Origin: Ehretia macrophylla
Taxonomy: Eukaryota > Streptophyta > Magnoliopsida > Boraginales > Ehretiaceae
Reading direction: 5' to 3'
NCBI GenBank assembly: GCA_037974665.1
Contig: CM075771.1
Span: 4,526,881 to 4,590,880 of the forward strand
DNA length: 64,000 bases
The translations under genes and the position numbers were made by a program. The notes beneath the pieces are model-generated. The model saw only the letters and a program-made list of their open reading frames with translations. It had not been told where the DNA came from and ran no database searches. Shown piece after piece: positions 1 to 11,631 of the stretch; within the stretch, counting starts at the first letter, position 1; each line of letters begins with the position of its first letter.

Positions 1-180
1 TCAAAAGTTATGGTCACCGGAACGACAGAGACCTGGTCACAAGCCCTACGCCCTCGGTTTGCGGGCCCTGCCTCAACGTGAAGCGAAGTTGTCTTGCCCA
101 ATGTTCCGTGGGATTCGGTAATAGAAATTTGGTGGATAAAGTATCTTGGCAACCTTAACCAGGGAAAAAAAATTGAAAAG

Positions 181-299
181 GGGGTGCAACACGAGGACTT
201 CCCAAGGGGTCACCCATGCTAGTACTACTCTCTCCCAAGCACGCTTACTTTCAAAGTTCTGATGGGATCTGGTCTATTTGTACTGGTATGATCCCACCC
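181..299 (-). pseudogene. 5S rRNA copy 1 (type A), strongly diverged
   Basis: Full length (119 bp) but about 13 substitutions from the window consensus, clustered in the 5' half of the RNA (tctatttgtactgg, atcccaccc). It shares catgct and tctccc with copy 21, 20 units away. Function as 5S rRNA is unlikely. Confidence 0.85.
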
Positions 300-857
300 G
301 TCATGTTGAGGGCACAATTCCTTTATTTGTTAACGGTTCACAGTCCCAGCCTAGAGAGATGGCCCATTCAAAAGGCCCAATGGGCTTAACGATAACCCAT
401 CTGTTTCAACAACGCAGCATCCTCACAAGACGTGATATCGATGCATTGTAGGGCTCCCTAATGTCTCGCGAGTAAGGTTTTCGTCCTTTGAACAGCTCAC
501 GACGTATGATCCGGGACGAAAAAACAGAGCAAAAGAAGAAAATTAGCCTGAAACTGATGAAACGTTCGATTTTGGCCTCCAAAAATGGGCACAGCGAGTT
601 AGCTGGCTACCCCCGTCGTAGAGCTCTCAGAGAACTTTGTAACGGTATGCTGTGCACCGCGTAACTCCTTACGGATCAAAAGTTATGGGCACCGGAGTGA
701 CGGAGACCTGGTCACAAGCCCTATACCCTCGGTTTACGGGACCAGCCTCTACGTGAAGCGAGGTTGTGTTGCCCAATGTTCCGTGGGATTCGGGAATAGA
801 AATTTGGTTCATAAAGTATCTTGGCAACCCTAACAAGGGCAAAAAAAATTGAAAAGG

Positions 858-976
858 GGGGTGCAACAAGAGGACTTCATAGGGGGTCACCCATCCTAGT
901 ACTACTTTCGCCCAAGCACGCTTAACTTCGTAGTACTGATGGGATCTAGTGCTTTAGTGCTGGTATGATCGAACCC
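858..976 (-). pseudogene. 5S rRNA copy 2 (type A), strongly diverged
   Basis: Full length, about 10 substitutions, including cttcat for cttccc, cgtagtactg for cggagttctg, and gaaccc at the 5' end of the RNA. Probably a pseudogene. Confidence 0.85.
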
Positions 977-1534
977 GTCATGTTGAGGGCACAATTCCTT
1001 TATGTGTTAACGGTTCACAGTCCCAGCCTAGAGAGATGGCCAATTCAAAAGGCCCAATGGGCTTAACGATAACCAATCTGATTCAACAACTCAGCATCCT
1101 AGCAAGACGTGATATCAACACGTTGTAGGGCCCCCTAATGTCCTGCAAGTAAGGTTATCATCCTTTTACCAGCTCACAACGTACGATACGGGATGAAAAA
1201 ATAGAGCAAAAGAAGAAAAGTGGCTTGAAACTGATGAAAACGTTCAATTTTGGGCTCCAAAAATGGGCATAGCGAGCAAGCTGGCTACACCCGTTGTAGA
1301 GCTCTCAAAGAGCTTTGCAACGGTATGCTATGCGCCGCGTAACTCCTTACGGATCAAAAGTTGTCCGCACCGGTACGACGGAGCCCTGGCCACAAGCACT
1401 CCGCTCTCGGTTTCCAGTCCCAACCTTTACGTGAAGTGAAGTTGTCTTGCCCAATGTTCGGTGGGATTCGATAATAGTAACTTTCTAGATAAAGTATCTT
1501 GGCAACCCTAACCAGGGCAAAAAAAATTGAAAAG

Positions 1535-1653
1535 GCGGTGCAACACGAGGACTTCCCAGGGGATCACCCATCCTAGTACTACTCTCGCCCAAGCACGCTT
1601 AACTTCGGAGTTCTTATGGGATCCGGTGCATTAGTGCTGGTATGATCGCACCT
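1535..1653 (-). rRNA. 5S rRNA copy 3 (type A)
   Basis: Full length with about 4 substitutions (gcgg at the 3' end, ggatcac, ttcttatg, and T for the last C at the 5' end). Among the better preserved copies. Confidence 0.88.
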
Positions 1654-2209
1654 ATCATGTTGAGGGCACAATTCCTTTATTTGTTAACAGTTCACAGTCC
1701 CATCCTAGAGAGATAGCGCATTCAAAAGGCCAAATGGGCTTAACAACAACCCATCCGCTTCAACAACACAGCATCCTCGCAAGACGTGATATCGACGTAT
1801 TTAAGGGCCCTCCAATGTCCCGCGAGTAAGGTTGTCATCCTTTAACAGGTCACGACGTACGATCCGGGACGAGAAAATAGAGCAAAAGAAGAAAAGTGGC
1901 CTGAAATTGATGAAAACATTCGATTTTGGGCTCCAAAAATGGGCATAGCGAGCAAGCTGGCTGCCACCGTCGTAGAGCTCTCAGAGATCTTTGCAACGGT
2001 ATGTTGTGCGTCGCGTAACTCCTTACGGATAGGGAGTTATGGGCACCGGAGCGACGGAGACCTCGTCACAAGCCCTATGCCCTCGATTTACGGGCCCAGC
2101 CTCTACGTGAAGCGAAGTTATCTTGCCCAATGTTCTGTGGTATTCGTTAATAGAAATTTGGTGGATAAAGTATCTTGGCAACCCTAACAAGGCAAAAAAA
2201 ATTGAAGAA

Positions 2210-2328
2210 GGGGTACAACACGAGGACTTCCTAGGGGGTCACCCATCCTAGAACTACTCTCGCCCAAGCACGCTTAACTTCGGTGTTCTGATGGGATCCG
2301 GTGCATTAGTGCTGGTATGATCGCACCC
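2210..2328 (-). rRNA. 5S rRNA copy 4 (type A)
   Basis: Full length, about 4 substitutions (tacaac, cctagg, tagaac, cggtgtt). The terminal stem at the 3' end carries the recurrent tgcaac to tacaac change. Confidence 0.88.
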
Positions 2329-2884
2329 GTCATGTTGAGTGCACAATTCGTTTATTTGTTAACGGTTCACAGTCCTAGCCCTGAGAGATGGCCCAATCAA
2401 AAGGCCCAATGGGCTTAACGATAACCAATCTGCTTCAACAACGCAGCGTCCTAGCAAGACATGATATCGACGCGTTGTAGGGCCCCCTAATGTCCCACGA
2501 GTAAGGTTGTCGTCCTTTTAACAGCTCACGATGTACGATCCGGGACGGAAAAACAGAGCAAAAGAAGAAAAGTGGCCTGAAACTGATGAAAACGTTCGAT
2601 TTTGGGCTCCAAAAAGGGCACAACGATCAAGCTCGCTGCCCCCTTCGTAGAGTTGTCAGAGAGCTTTGCAACAGTATGCTCTGTGCCGTAACTCCTTACG
2701 GATCAAAAGTTATGGGCACCGGAGCGACGGAGACCAAGTCACAAGCCCTACGCCCTCGATTTACGAGCCCAGCCTCCACGTGAAGTAAAGTTGTGTTGCC
2801 CAAGGTACCGTGGGATTCGATAATAAAAATGTGGAGGATAAAGTATCTTGGAAACCCAAACCGGAGCAAAACAAATTGAAAATG

Positions 2885-3003
2885 GGGGTGCAACACGAGG
2901 ACTTCCCAGGGGGTCACCCATCTTAGTACTACTCTCGCCCAAGCATGCTTAACTTCAGATTTCTGATGGGATCCAGTGCATTAGTGCTAGTATGATCACA
3001 CCC
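2885..3003 (-). rRNA. 5S rRNA copy 5 (type B)
   Basis: Full length, about 7 substitutions. Several are at CpG: cacgc to catgc, ccggtg to ccagtg, tcgcac to tcacac. First type B copy in the window. Confidence 0.85.
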
Positions 3004-3509
3004 GTCATATTGAGGGCACAATTCCCTTATTTGTTAACAGTTCACAGTCCCAGCCTAGAGAGATGACCAATTCAAAAGGCCAAATGGGCTTAACGACAAC
3101 CCATCGACTTCAACAACGTACCATCTTCGCAAGACATGATATCGACGCGTTGTAGGGCCCTCTAATGTCCCGCGAGTAAGGTTGTCATCCTTTTAACAAC
3201 TCACGACGTACGATCCGGAATGAAAAAACAGAGCAAAAGAAGAAAAGTGGCCTGAAACTGACGAAAACGTTTGATTTTGGGCCCCAAAAAGGGCAAAGCG
3301 AGCAAACCCGCTGCCCCCTTCGTAGAGCTGTCAGAGATCATTGCAACGGCATGCTGTGCGATGTGTAACTCCTTACGGATCAAAAGTTATGGTCACCATA
3401 GCGACGGAGACCTGGTCACAAGCCCTACGCCCTCGGTTTGCGGGCCCAGCCTCCACGTGAAGCAAAGTTGTCTTGGCAACCCAAACCGGAGCAAAAAAAA
3501 TTGAAAAAG

Positions 3510-3628
3510 GGGGTGCAACACGAGGACTTCCCAGGGGATCACCCATCCTAGTACTACTCTCGCCCAAGCACGCTTAACTTCGGTGTTCTGATAGGATCCG
3601 GTGCATTAGTACTGGTATGATCGCATCT
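3510..3628 (-). rRNA. 5S rRNA copy 6 (type B, short spacer)
   Basis: Full length, about 6 substitutions (ggatcac, cggtgtt, gatagg, atct at the 5' end). The spacer on its left lacks 52 bp between two tcttg repeats, the same deletion seen beside copies 11 and 14. Confidence 0.85.
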
Positions 3629-4186
3629 GTTGTGTTAAGGGCACAATTCATTTATGTGTTAACGGTTCACTTTCCCAGCCTAAGGAGATGGCCAATTCAA
3701 AAGGCCCAACGGGCTTAACTATAACCAATCTGCTTCAACAACGCAGCATCCCGGCAAGACGTGATATCTACACATTGTAAGGCCCCATAATGTCCCGCGA
3801 GTAAGGTTGTCGTCCTTTTAACAGCTCACGACGTACGATCCGGGACGAAAAAACAAAGCAGAAGAAGAAAAGTGGCCTGAAACTGATGAAAACGTTCAAT
3901 TTTGGGGTACAAAAATAGGCAAAAGGAGCAAGCTGGCTGCCCCCGTCGTAGAGCTCTTAGAGAGCTTTCCAATGGTATGCTGTGCGCCACGTAACTCGTT
4001 ACGTATCAAAAGTTATGGGCACCGGAGCGACGGAGGCCTGGTCACAAGCCCTACGCCCTCGGTTTGTGGGCCCAGCCTCTACGTGAAGCGAAGTTGTCTT
4101 GCCCAATGTTCCGTAGGATTCGGTAATAGAAATTTTGTGTATAAAGTATCTTGGCAACCCTAACCAGGGCAAAAAAAATTGAAAAG

Positions 4187-4305
4187 GGGGTACAACACGA
4201 GAACTTCCCAGGGGGTCACCCATCCTAGTACTACTCTCGCCCAAGCATGCTTAAATTCGGAGTTCTGATGGGATTCGGTGCATTATTGCTGGTATGATCG
4301 CACCC
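4187..4305 (-). rRNA. 5S rRNA copy 7 (type A)
   Basis: Full length, about 6 substitutions (tacaac, gagaac, catgc, ttaaattc, gattcgg, tattgct). Confidence 0.85.
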
Positions 4306-4864
4306 GTCATGTTGAGGGCACAATTCCTTTATTTGTTAACGGTTCACAGTCCCATCCTAGAGAGATAGGCCATTCAAAAAGCCCAATGGGCTTAACGACA
4401 ACCCATTTGCTTCAACAACGCAGCATCCTCGTAAGACGTGATATCGACGTGTTGTAGGGCCCTTTAATGTCCCGCGAGTAAGGTTGTCGTCCTTTTCAAC
4501 AGCACACGATGTACGATCTGGGACGGAAAAATAGAGCAAAAGAAGAAAAGTGGCCTAAAACTGATGAAAATGTTCGATTTTGGGCTCCAAAAAGGGCACA
4601 GCGAGCTAGCTGGCCGCCCCCTACATAGAGCTATCGGAGAGCTTTGCAACAGTATGATGTGCGCGGCGTAACTCCTCATGGATCAAAAGTTTTGGGCACT
4701 GTAGCGACAGAGACCTTGTCACAAGCCCTACGCCCTCGGTTTGTGGGCTCAGCCACCATGTGAAGCGAAGTTGTCTTGCCCAAGGTACCGTGGGTTTTGA
4801 TAATAGAAATGTGGTGGATAAAGTATCTTGGCAACCCAAACCGGAGCAAAAAAAATTGAAAAGG

Positions 4865-4983
4865 GGGGTGCAACATGACGACTTCCCAGGGGGTCACCCA
4901 TCCTAGTACTACTCTCGCCCAAGCACGGTTAACTTCGGAGTTCTGATGGGATCCGGTGCATTAGTGTTGGTATGATCGCACCC
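4865..4983 (-). rRNA. 5S rRNA copy 8 (type B)
   Basis: Full length, about 4 substitutions (acatgacg near the 3' end, cacggtt, tgttgg). Confidence 0.88.
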
Positions 4984-5541
4984 GTCATGTTGAGGGCACA
5001 ATTCCTTTGTGTGTTAACGGTTCACAGTCCCAGCCTAGAGAGATGGCCAATTCAAAAAGGCCCAATAGGCTTAACGATAACCCATCTGTTTGAACAATGC
5101 AACATCCTAGCAACACGTGATATCGACGTGTTGTAGGGCCCCCTAATGTCCCGCGAGTAAAGTTGTCGTCTTTTTAATAGCTCACGACGTACGATCCGGG
5201 ATGAAAAAACAGAGCAAAAGAAGAAAAGTGGCCTAAAACTGATGAAAACGTTCGATTTTGGGCTCCAAAAATGGGCACAGTGAGCAAGCTAGCTACCCCC
5301 GTCGTAGAGCTCTCAGAGAGCTTTGCAACGGTATGCTGTACGCCGCGTAACTCCTTACAGATCAAAAGTTATGGGCACCAGAGTGATGGAGACCTGGTCA
5401 CAAGCCCTACGCCCTCGGTTTGCGGGCCCAGCCTCTACGTGAAGCGAAGTTGTCTTGCCCAATATTCCGTGGGATTCGGTAATAGAAATTTGGTGGATAA
5501 AGTATCTTGGCAACCCTGACCAGGGCAAAAAAAATTGAAAA

Positions 5542-5660
5542 GGGGTGCAACACGAGGACTTCCCAGGGGGTCACCCATCTTAGTACTACTCTCGCCCGAC
5601 GACGCTTAACTTCGGAGTTCTGATGGGATCCGGTGCATTAGTGCTGGTATGATCGCACCC
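5542..5660 (-). rRNA. 5S rRNA copy 9 (type A)
   Basis: Full length, about 4 differences; three lie together where cccaagcacg became cccgacgacg, inside the internal control region. First unit of the 1978-bp higher-order block. Confidence 0.87.
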
Positions 5661-6219
5661 ATTATTTTGAGGGCACAATTCCTTTATTTGTTAACGGTTC
5701 ACAGTCCCAGCGTGGAGAGATGGCCCATTCAAATGGCCCAATGGGCTTAACGACAACACATCCGCTTCAACAACGCAGCATCCTCACAAGACGTGATATT
5801 GACGCGTTGTAGGGCCCTCTAATGTCCCGCGAGTAAGGTTGTCATCCTTTTAACAGCTCACGACGTACGATCTGGGACGAAAAAATAGAGGAAAAGAAGA
5901 AAAGTGGCCTAAAACTGATAAAAACGTTCGATTTTGGGCTCCAAAAAGGGGCACAGCGAGCAAACAGGCTGCCCCCATCGTAGAGCTCTCAGAGAGCTTT
6001 TCAACGGTATGCTGTGCGCCGCGTAACTCCTTACGAATCAAAAGTTATGGGCACCGGAGCGACGGAGACCTAGTCACAAGCCCTACGCCCTCGGTTTGCG
6101 GGCCCAGCCTCCACTTGAAGCGAAGTATTCTTGCCCAAGGTGCCGTGGGATTCGAAAATAGAAATGTGGTGGATAAAGTATCTTGGCAACACAAACCGGA
6201 GCAAAACAAATTGAAAAGG

Positions 6220-6338
6220 GGGGTGCAACACGAGGACTTCCCAGGGGGTCACCCATCCTAGTACTACTCTCGCCCAAGCACGCTTAACTTCAGAGTTCTA
6301 ATGGGATCCAGTGCATTAGCGCTGGTATGATCACACCC
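6220..6338 (-). rRNA. 5S rRNA copy 10 (type B)
   Basis: Full length, about 5 substitutions (cagag, tctaatg, ccagtg, tagcgct, tcacac). Close relative of copy 13, 1978 bp away. Confidence 0.86.
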
Positions 6339-6844
6339 GTCATATTGAGGGCACAATTCCCTTATTTGTTAACGGTTCACAGTCCCAGCCTAGAGAGATG
6401 ACCAATTCAAAAGGCCCCATGGGCTTAACGACAACCTATCCGCTTCAACAACGTAGCATCCTCGCAAGACGTGATATTGACACGTTGTAGGGCCCTCTAA
6501 TGTCCCACGAGTAAGGTTGTCGTCCTTTTAACAACTCACGATGTACGATCCGGAATGAAAAAACAGAGCAAAAGAAGAAAAGTGGCCTGAAACTGACAAA
6601 AACGTTCGATTTTGGTCTCCAGAAAGGGCAAAGCGAGCAAACCCGCTGCCCCATTCGTAGAGCTATCAGAGAGCTTTGCAACAGTATGCTGTGCGACGTG
6701 TAACTCCTTACTGATCAAAAGTTATGGGCACCGTAGCGACGGAGACCTGGTCACAAGCCCTACGCCCTAGGTTTGCAGGCCCAGCCTCCACGTGAAGTAA
6801 ATTTGTCTTGGCAACCCCAACCGGAGCAAAAAAAATTGAAAAAG

Positions 6845-6963
6845 GGGGTGCAACACGAGGACTTCCCAGGGGATCACCCATCCTAGTACTACTCTCGCCC
6901 AAGCACGCTTCACTTCGGTGTTCTGATAGGATCCGGTGCATTAGTGATGGTATGATCGCATCC
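6845..6963 (-). rRNA. 5S rRNA copy 11 (type B, short spacer)
   Basis: Full length, about 6 substitutions (ggatcac, ttcactt, cggtgtt, gatagg, gtgatgg, T in the terminal CCC). Third unit of the first 1978-bp block; its left spacer has the 52-bp deletion. Confidence 0.86.
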
Positions 6964-7520
6964 GTTGTGTTAAGGGCACAATTCATTTATGTGTTAACGG
7001 TTCACTGTCCCAGCCTAGGGAGATGGCCAATTCAAAAGGCCCAATGGGCTTAACTATAACCAATCTGCTTCAACAACGCAGCATCCTAGCAAGACGTGAT
7101 ATCGACGCGTTGTAGGACCCCCTAATGTCCCATGAGTAAGGTTGTCGTCCTTTTAATAGCTCACGACGTACGATCCGGTATGAAAAAACAGAGCAAAAGA
7201 ACAAAAGTGGCCTAAAACTGATGAAAACGTTCGATTTTGGGCTCCAAAAATGGGCACAGTGAGCAAGCTAGCTACCCCCGTCGTAGAGCTCTAAGAGAGC
7301 TTTGCAACGGTATGCTGTACGCCGCGTAACTCCTTACAGATCAAAAGTTATGGGCACCAGAGTGATGGATACCTGGTCACAAGCCCTACGCCCTCGGTTT
7401 GCGGGCCTAGCCTCTACGTGAAGCGAAGTTGTCTTGCCCAATATTCCGTGGGATTCGGTAATAGAAATTTGGTGGATAAAGTATCTTGGCAACCCTAACC
7501 AGGGCAAAAAAAATTGAAAA

Positions 7521-7639
7521 GGGGTGCAACACGAGGACTTCCCAGGGGGTCACCCATCTTAGTACTACTCTCGCCCGACGACGCTTAACTTCGGAGTTCT
7601 GATGGGATCCGGTGCATTAGTGCTGGTATGATCGCACCC
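7521..7639 (-). rRNA. 5S rRNA copy 12 (type A)
   Basis: Full length, about 4 differences, identical in kind to copy 9 (atcttag, cccgacgacg), as expected for its duplicate. Confidence 0.87.
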
Positions 7640-8197
7640 GTTATTTTGAGGGCACAATTCCTTTATTTGTTAACGGTTCACAGTCCCAACCTAGATAGAT
7701 GGCCCATTCAAAAGGCCCAATGGGCTTAACGACAACATATCCGCTTCAACAACGTAGCATCCTCACAAGACATGATATTGAAGCGTTGTAGGGCCCTCCA
7801 ATGTCCCGCGAGTAAGGTTGTCATCCTTTTAACAGCTAACGACGTACGATCTGGGACAAAAAATAGAGTAAAAGAAGAAAAGTGGCCTAAAACTGATAAA
7901 AACGTTCGATTTTGGGCTCGAAAAAGGGGAACAGCGAGCAAACAGGCTGCCCCCATCGTAGAGCTCTCAGAGAGCTTTTCAACGGTATGCTGTGCGCCGC
8001 GTAACTCCTTACGAATCAAAAGTTATGGGCACCGGAGCGACGGAGACCTAGTCACAAGCCCTACGCCCTCGGTTTGCGGGCCCAGCCTCCACTTGAAGCG
8101 AAGTATTCTTGCCCAAGGTGCCGTGGGATTCGAAAATAGAAATGTGGTGGATAAAGTATCTTGGCAACACAAACCGGAGCAAAACAAATTGAAAAGG

Positions 8198-8316
8198 GGG
8201 GTGCAACACGAGGACTTCCCAGGGGGTCACCCATCCTAGTACTACTCTCGCCCAAGCACGCTTAACTTCAGAGTTCGAATGGGATCCAGTGCATTAGTGC
8301 TGGTATGATCACACCC
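8198..8316 (-). rRNA. 5S rRNA copy 13 (type B)
   Basis: Full length, about 5 substitutions (cagag, ttcgaatg, ccagtg, tcacac). Duplicate of copy 10. Confidence 0.86.
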
Positions 8317-8822
8317 GTCATATTGAGGGCACAATTCCCTTATTTGTTAACGGTTCACTGTCCCAGCCTAGAGAGATGCCCAATTCAAAAGGCCCCATGG
8401 GCTTAACGACAACCTATCCGCTTCAACAACGTAGCATCCTCGCAAGACGTGATATTGACGCGTTGTAGGGCCCTCTAATGTCCCGCGAGTAAGGTTGTCG
8501 TCCTTTTAACAACTCACGATGTACGATCCGGAATGAAAAAACAGAGCAAAAGAAGAAAAGTGGCCTGAAACTGACGAAAACGTTCGATTTTGGGCTCCAG
8601 AAAGGGCAAAGCGAGCAAACCCGCTGCCCCATTTGTAGAGCTGTCAGAGAGCTTTGCAACAGGATGCTGTGCGACGCGTAACTTCTTACTGATAAAAAGT
8701 TATGGGCACCGTAGCGACGGAGACCTGGTCACAAGCCCTACGCCCTCGGTTTGTGGGCCCAGCCTCCACGTGAAGCAAAGTTGTCTTGGCAACCCAAACC
8801 GGAGCAAAAAAAATTGAAAAAG

Positions 8823-8941
8823 GGGGTGCAACACGAGGACTTCCCAGGGTATCACCCATCCTAGTACTACTCTCGCCCAAGCACGCTTCACTTCGGTGTT
8901 CTGATAGGATCCGGTGCATTAGTGCTGGTATGATCGCATCC
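8823..8941 (-). rRNA. 5S rRNA copy 14 (type B, short spacer)
   Basis: Full length, about 6 substitutions (gggtatcac, ttcactt, cggtgtt, gatagg, terminal T). Duplicate of copy 11 with the same 52-bp spacer deletion. Confidence 0.86.
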
Positions 8942-9498
8942 GTTGTGTTAAGGGCACAATTCATTTATGTGTTAACGGTTCACTGTTCCAGCCTAGGGAG
9001 ATTGCCAATTCAAAAGGCCCAATGGGCTTAACTGTAACCAATCTGCTTCAACAATGCTGCATCCTAGCAAGACGTGATATCGACGCGTTGTAGGACCCCC
9101 TAATGTCCCATGAGTAAGGTTGTCGTCCTTTTAATAGCTCACGACGTACGATCCGGTATGAAAAAACATAGCAAAAGAACAAAAGTGGCCTAAAACTGAT
9201 GAAAACGTTCGATTTTGGGCTCCAAAAATCGACACAGTGAGCAAGCTAGCTGCCCCTGTCGTAGAGCTCTCAAAGAGCTTTGCAACGGTATGCTGTACGC
9301 CGCGTAACTCCTTACAGATCAAAAGTTATGGGCACCAGAGTGACGGAGACCTGGTCACAAGCCCTACGCCCTCGGTTTGCGGGCCCAGCCTCTACGTGAA
9401 GCGAAGTTGTCTTGCCCAATATTCCGTGGGATTCGGTAAAAGAAATTTGGTGGATAAAGTATCTTGGCAACCCTAACCAGGGCAAAAAAAATTGAAAA

Positions 9499-9617
9499 GG
9501 GGTGCAACACGAGGACTTCCCAGGGGGTCACCCATCCTAGTACTACTCTCGCCCAACGACGCTTAACTTCGGAGTTCTGATGGGATCCGGTGCATTAGTG
9601 CTGGTATGATCGCACCC
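9499..9617 (-). rRNA. 5S rRNA copy 15 (type A), best preserved
   Basis: Full length with only about 2 differences (cccaacgacg for cccaagcacg), the fewest in the window. Both fall in the internal control region used by TFIIIA and Pol III, so activity is uncertain. Confidence 0.9.
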
Positions 9618-9678
9618 GTTATTTTGAGGGCACAATTCCTTTATTTGTTAACGGTTCACAGTCCCAGCATAGAGAGAT

Positions 9679-9704
9679 GGCCCATTCAAAAGGCCCAATG
9701 GGCT
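9679..9704 (-). promoter_or_regulatory. Cluster of TGGGCY (site II-like) motifs in 5S spacer (representative)
   Basis: About 60-90 bp upstream of the 5S start lie GGCCCA, GGCCCA and ATGGGCT in 26 bp. TGGGCY boxes are known as TCP-bound site II elements in plant Pol II promoters. Type A spacers have three boxes, type B usually two (ggccaattc loses one). Regulation of 5S by them is not established; it may be plain spacer sequence. Confidence 0.35.
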
Positions 9705-10178
9705 TAACGACAACACACCCGCTTCAACAACGCAGCATCCTCACAAGACGTGATATTGACGCGTTGTAGGGCCCTCTAATGTCCCGCGAGTAAGGTTGTC
9801 CTCCTTTTAACAGCTCACGACGTACGATCTGGGACGAAAAAATACAGCAAAAGAAGAAAAGTGGCCTAAAACTGATAAAAACGTTCGATTTTGAGCTCCA
9901 AAAAGGGGCACAACGAGCAAGCAGGCTGCCCCCATCGTAAAGCTCTCAGAGAGCTTTTCAACGGTATGCTGTGTGCCGCATAACTCCTTGCGGATGAAAA
10001 GTTATGGGCACCGGAGCGACAGAGACCTAGTCACAAGCCCTACGCCCTCGGTTTGCAGGCCCAGCCTCCACGTGAAGCGAAGTATTCTTGCCCAAGGTGC
10101 CGCGGGATTCGAAAATAGAAATGTGGTGGATAAAGTATCTTGGCAACACAAACCGGAACAAAAAAAAATTGAAAATGG

Positions 10179-10280
10179 GAGGTGCAACACGACGACTTCC
10201 CAGGGGGTCACCCATCCTAGCACGCTTAACTTCAGAGTTCTGATGGGATCTGGGGCATTAGTGCTGGTATGATTGCACCC
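10179..10280 (-). pseudogene. 5S rRNA copy 16 (type B) with 17-bp internal deletion
   Basis: Only 102 bp. The block tactactctcgcccaag is missing, joining cctag directly to cacgctt, which removes part of the internal promoter and a helix of the RNA. Further changes (gagg, cagag, ggggca, gattgc). Certainly non-functional as 5S rRNA. Confidence 0.9.
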
Positions 10281-10835
10281 GTTATGTTGAGGGCACAATT
10301 CCTTTATGTGTTAACGTTTCATAGTCCCATCCTAGAGAGATGGCCAATTGAAAAGGCCCAATGGGCTTAACGATAACCCATCTGCTTCAACAACGCAGTA
10401 TCCTAGCAAGTTGTGATATCGACGCATTGTAGGGCCCCCTAATGTCCCGCGAGTAAGGTTTTCGTCCTTTTAACAGCTCACGACGTACGATTCGGGATGA
10501 AAAAACCGAGCAAAAGAAGAAAAGTGGCCTGAAACTGATGAAAATGTTCAATTTTGGGCTCCAAAAATGGGCAAAACGAGCAAGCTGGCTGCCCTCGTTT
10601 AGTGCTCTCAGAGAGCTTTGCAACGGTATGCAGTGCGCCGCGTAACTCCTTACGGATCAAAGTTTTGGGTACCGTAGCGACGGAGACCTAGTCACAAGCT
10701 TGACGCCCTCAGTTTGCGGGCCCTTCTCTACGTGAAGCGAAGTTGTCTTGCCCAATGTTCTGTGGGATTCGGTAAGAGAAATTTGGAGGATAAAGTATCT
10801 TGGCAACCTTAACAAGGGCAAAAAAAATTGAAAAA

Positions 10836-10954
10836 GGGGTGCAACACGAGGACTTCCCAGGGGGTCACCCATCCCAGTACTACTCTCGCCCTAGCACGCT
10901 TAACCTCAGAGTTCTGATGGGATTCGGTGCATTAGTGCTGGTATGAACGCACCC
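10836..10954 (-). rRNA. 5S rRNA copy 17 (type A)
   Basis: Full length, about 6 substitutions (tcccag, ccctagc, aacctcag, gattcgg, atgaacgc). Shares aacctc, gattcgg and atgaacgc with copy 27, 6749 bp away. Confidence 0.85.
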
Positions 10955-11512
10955 GTCATGTTGAGAGCACAATTCCTTTATTTTTTAACGGTTCACAGTC
11001 CCATCCTAGAAAGATAGCCCATTCAAAAGGCCCAATGGGCTTAACGACAACCCATCCACTTCAACAACACAACATCCTCGCAAGACTTGATATCGACGCA
11101 TTGTGGGGCCCTCAAATGTCCCGCGAGTAAGGTTGTCATCCTTTTAACACCTCACGACGTACGATTGAGGATGGAAAAACATATCAAAAGGAGAAAAGTG
11201 GCCTGAAACTGATGAAAACGTTCGATTCTGGGCTACAAAAAGGTCACTGCGAGCGAGCTCGCTGCTCCCTTCGTAGAAATGTCGGAGAGATTTGCATCGG
11301 TATGCTGTGCTCCGCGTAACTCCTTATGGATCTAAAGTTATGGGCACCGGAGCGACGGAGACCTGGTCAAAAGCCCGATACCCTGGGTTTGCGGGCCCAG
11401 CCTCCACGTGAAGCGAAGTTGTCTTACCCAAGGTGCCGTGGGATTCGATAATAGAAATGTGGTGGATAAAGTATCTTGGTAACCCAAACTGGAGTAAAAA
11501 AAATTGAAAAGG

Positions 11513-11631
11513 GGGGTACAACACGAGGACTTCCCACGGGGTAACCCATCCAGCTACTACTCTCGCCCAAGCACGCTTAACATCGAAGTTCTGATGGGAT
11601 CCTGTGTATTAGTGTTGGTATGATCGCACCC
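11513..11631 (-). pseudogene. 5S rRNA copy 18 (type B), strongly diverged
   Basis: Full length, about 11 substitutions (tccagctact for tcctagtact, catcgaag, cctgtgtatt and others). Probably a pseudogene. Its flank shows the agcccga and cttaccc variants of copies 28 and 33. Confidence 0.85.

Larger units (their letters stand above)
5100..10180. repeat. Three-unit higher-order repeat (1978 bp period)
   Basis: A block of three 5S units (A, B, B with short spacer) is repeated with a constant offset of 1978-1979 bp. The 5S copies start at 5542/7521/9499, 6220/8198/10179 and 6845/8823. Shared rare variants support this: the altered cgcccgacgacg in copies 9 and 12, cttgaagcgaagtattcttg before copies 10 and 13, and the same 52-bp spacer deletion before copies 11 and 14. 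The first two blocks are nearly identical, so the duplication is recent; the third is partial and more diverged. The outer limits are approximate. Confidence 0.85.
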
